Part shown: positions 60,063 to 62,002 of the stretch, one piece after another | How positions within the stretch are numbered: position 1 is the first letter of the stretch | Layout of the letters: the number at the start of each line of letters is the position of its first letter | Source: Nitrosovibrio sp. Nv4 | GTDB taxonomy: Bacteria; Pseudomonadota; Gammaproteobacteria; Burkholderiales; SG8-39 | Direction: 5' to 3' | Length of the DNA stretch: 62,002 bases | Assembly (NCBI GenBank): GCA_945906765.1 | Contig: CAMDRF010000006.1 | Location: forward strand, 1-62,002 | The notes under the pieces: generated by a model | What the model was told of the DNA's origin: nothing | The model's input: the letters and a program-made list of their open reading frames with translations, nothing else | Database searches by the model: none | Made by a program: the position numbers and the translations under genes

Positions 60063-61496
60063 TTAGAGCGTTTCGGCGGCGAAGTCCGCGAGACGGGAGC
60101 GCTCGCCTCGCGCCAGCGTGACGTGTCCCGCGTGCGCCCAGCCCTTCATGCGGTCCACCACGAACGAGAGGCCCGAACTGCCCTCGGTCAGGTAGGGCGT
60201 GTCGATCTGCGCGATGTTGCCCATGCAAACCACCTTGGTGCCGGGGCCGGCGCGCGTGATCAGCGTTTTCATCTGCTTGGGCGTCAGGTTCTGCGCCTCG
60301 TCGATGATCAGCCACTTGTTGAGGAAGGTGCGGCCGCGCATGAAATTGAGCGACTTGATCTTGATGCGCGAGCGCACCAGGTCGCGTGTCGCCGCGCGGC
60401 CCCAGTCGCCGCCCGATTCGTCCGAGACGTTCAGCACATCCAGGTTGTCCTCCAGCGCGCCCATCCAGGGCTGCATTTTTTCCTCCTCGGTGCCCGGCAG
60501 GAAGCCGATGTCCTCGCCGATCGGCACCGTCACCCGGGTCATGATGATCTCGGAGTAGCGCTTCTCGTCCAGCACCTGCGTGAGACCGGCGGCGAGCGTG
60601 AGCAGCGTCTTGCCGGTGCCCGCCTGGCCCAGCAGGGTGACGAAATCGATATCCGGATTCATCAGCAGGTTGAGGGCGAAATTCTGCTCGCGGTTGCGCG
60701 CGGTGACGCCCCAGACCGAATTCTTGGCGTGGGAATACTCACGCAGCGTTTCGATCACCGCGACGCGCCCGGATTTTTCCTTCACCAGCGCGTGCAGCGG
60801 CCGCTCGCCCGATTCGTCGTAGACGAAGCCGTTCAGGTAGAGCTGCGGCACCAGCGGTCCGCGCACCCGGTAGTAGGTGTGGCCGTCCTTTTTCCAGGAC
60901 TCCATGTCGCGGCCGTGCGCCTCCCAGAAATTCGCCGCCAGCTTGTGCACGCCGGTGTAGAGGAGGTCCGTATCCTCCAGCACCTTGTCGTTGGTGTAGT
61001 CCTCCGTGGCGAGGCCCAGCGCCCTCGCCTTGATGCGCATGTTGATGTCCTTGGATACCAGGATCACGCCGCGCGCCGGATCCTTCTTCTGCAGGTGCCG
61101 CACCACCGAGAGGATCTGGTTGTCGGTCTTGCCGGCCGGCAGCGTGGCGGGCAGGTCGCCGTTGATCGCCTCGGTCTGCAGGAACAGGCGCCCGCCGGCG
61201 AAGGGGCCGCCCGTGCCGGAAGAATTCGGGGCGCGGATTGCCAGGCCGGCGGCGATGTCGCCGCCCTTGGCCGAGACAATCTCGTCGAGGAAGCGGCTCG
61301 CCTGGCGCGCATTGCGCGCCACGTCGGAGAGGCCCTTCTTGTTGCTGTCGAGTTCCTCGAGCGTGCCCATCGGCAGATAGAGGTCGTGTTCCTCGAAACG
61401 GAACAGGCTGGCCGGATCGTGCATCAGCACGTTGGTGTCGAGCACGAAAAGCTTCTTGACCTTGGTTTTGCGGGGACTGCGGGATTTCTTCGACAT
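60063..61496 (-). CDS. PhoH-like ATPase with N-terminal PIN domain
   Basis: 477 residues from ATG 61496. N-terminal PIN domain (KKLFVLDTNVLMHDPASLFR, then LYLPMGTLEELDSNKKG and VILVSKDINMRIKARAL), then a PhoH domain with Walker A LGQAGTGKTLLTLAAG, MTRVTVPIGEDIGFLPGTEE and the DEAQN motif (IIDEAQNLTPKQMK). Members combine RNA cleavage and ATP-driven unwinding. No strong ribosome site is visible. The frame is open a further 60 bases upstream into the peroxiredoxin 3' end. The PIN acidic residues look intact. Confidence 0.94.
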   Translation of the reverse strand: MSKKSRSPRKTKVKKLFVLDTNVLMHDPASLFRFEEHDLYLPMGTLEELDSNKKGLSDVARNARQASRFLDEIVSAKGGDIAAGLAIRAPNSSGTGGPFAGGRLFLQTEAINGDLPATLPAGKTDNQILSVVRHLQKKDPARGVILVSKDINMRIKARALGLATEDYTNDKVLEDTDLLYTGVHKLAANFWEAHGRDMESWKKDGHTYYRVRGPLVPQLYLNGFVYDESGERPLHALVKEKSGRVAVIETLREYSHAKNSVWGVTARNREQNFALNLLMNPDIDFVTLLGQAGTGKTLLTLAAGLTQVLDEKRYSEIIMTRVTVPIGEDIGFLPGTEEEKMQPWMGALEDNLDVLNVSDESGGDWGRAATRDLVRSRIKIKSLNFMRGRTFLNKWLIIDEAQNLTPKQMKTLITRAGPGTKVVCMGNIAQIDTPYLTEGSSGLSFVVDRMKGWAHAGHVTLARGERSRLADFAAETL

Positions 61497-61539
61497 GGCG
61501 TCGCGGGAGGGAGAGTCTTCTACGCCGGCCTGCTCGACA

Positions 61540-61995
61540 TCATAGGGTTTTAACAAAGTTCAATACCTCCTCAACGTGGCCGGGAACCTTGACCCCGCGC
61601 CATTCGTGCGCGATTACCCCCTCGCCGTTCAGGACGAAGGTGCTGCGCTCGATGCCGCGGACCTTTTTGCCGTACATGTTCTTCATCTTCATGACGCCGA
61701 ACAGTGCGCAGACCTTCTCGTCCACGTCCGACAGCAATTCGAAGGGGAATTTCATCTTCGCCTTGAAGGCCTCGTGCGATTTCAGCGAATCGCGCGACAC
61801 GCCTGCCACCTTCGCACCCGCTTTGGCGAACTCCTTGTGGCGGTCGCGGAAGTCCGCACCCTCGAGCGTGCAGCCCGGGGTGTTGTCCTTGGGGTAGAAG
61901 TAGACGACCAGTGTCTTGCCTCGCTGGTCAGAGAGCCTGAAGGTGCCGCCGCCGGTCGCGGGCAGGGAGAAATCCTTGACCGCTTTACCGGGCAT
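61540..61995 (-). CDS. bcp: Thioredoxin-dependent peroxiredoxin, Bcp/PrxQ type (possibly 5'-partial)
   Basis: 151 residues from the last ATG in the window; the true start may lie past the right edge, since KAVKDFSLPATGG usually sits some residues in. Peroxidatic Cys in YPKDNTPGCTLEGADFRD. The resolving Cys five residues later, found in Escherichia coli Bcp, is replaced by Ala (EGADF), so this is either 1-Cys or uses the Cys in EKVCALFGV. Ends VPGHVEEVLNFVKTL. Precedes phoH on the same strand. Confidence 0.93.
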   Translation of the reverse strand: MPGKAVKDFSLPATGGGTFRLSDQRGKTLVVYFYPKDNTPGCTLEGADFRDRHKEFAKAGAKVAGVSRDSLKSHEAFKAKMKFPFELLSDVDEKVCALFGVMKMKNMYGKKVRGIERSTFVLNGEGVIAHEWRGVKVPGHVEEVLNFVKTL

Positions 61996-62002
61996 GCCGT
62001 GG

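Noticed and set aside
60123-61553. A 476-residue plus-strand open frame opposite phoH
   Set aside because: Shadow of the PIN-PhoH gene; composition typical of antisense frames.

Overview
The window looks like a GC-rich betaproteobacterial chromosome, most likely of the order Burkholderiales. Three things point there. The gene order hfq-hflX-hflK-hflC-DUF2065-hisZ-purA is typical of that class. PriB sits inside a rpsF-priB-rpsR-rplI-dnaB block. There is also a large expansion of Bug/TctC-type periplasmic solute receptors: six complete genes and three remnants, with no TctA/TctB membrane partner in view. No phage, insertion sequence, CRISPR array or rRNA was seen. No gene-free stretch exceeds 300 bases.

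The left half (about 1-36.6 kb) is accessory and catabolic. It holds the Bug receptors among short-chain dehydrogenases, a molybdenum hydroxylase large subunit, a cyclase, a haloacid dehalogenase, a LigB-type dioxygenase, a glutathione transferase, a D-aminoacylase, a D-threonine aldolase-like enzyme, two sulfatases, a phosphosulfolactate synthase-like protein, a HigBA toxin-antitoxin pair and a nucleotidyltransferase pair. Its most striking property is damage. About ten genes have lost internal segments, leaving recognisable start and end pieces joined directly, in or out of frame. Examples are a kinase joined to a Bug tail, an SDR joined to a PIN domain, a DUF169 gene, a cyclase, two Bug genes, a reductive dehalogenase-like gene without its Fe-S region, a headless phosphoesterase, an ABC substrate-binding protein, and a dienelactone hydrolase joined to a MarR-like tail. 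This is either a real run of deletion pseudogenes or a systematic assembly fault. The sequence alone cannot decide.

The middle (11-22 kb) mixes intact general genes with accessory ones: a dehydrogenase, an EamA exporter, a histidine phosphatase, a membrane-fused spermidine synthase-like protein, srkA, an orphan mlaF and msrB.

The right half (36.6-62 kb) is compact, largely intact and mostly core. A tightly overlapping operon pqiA-pqiB-pqiC-lolA-like-RND encodes what looks like an envelope lipid transport system. Its RND protein ends in a cyclic-nucleotide-binding-type domain, and this is the best candidate for a little-described system here. Next come aroC, hfq/hflXKC, hisZ (short C-terminus) and purA, then yaeQ and tRNA-Leu(CAG) on the minus strand. 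The tRNA promoter overlaps the rnr start codon. rnr-rlmB, a DUF4143 ATPase, the ribosomal protein/dnaB block with a putative S6:S18 leader, a twin CDGSH protein, an exported methyltransferase-like protein, PhoH and a Bcp peroxiredoxin follow.
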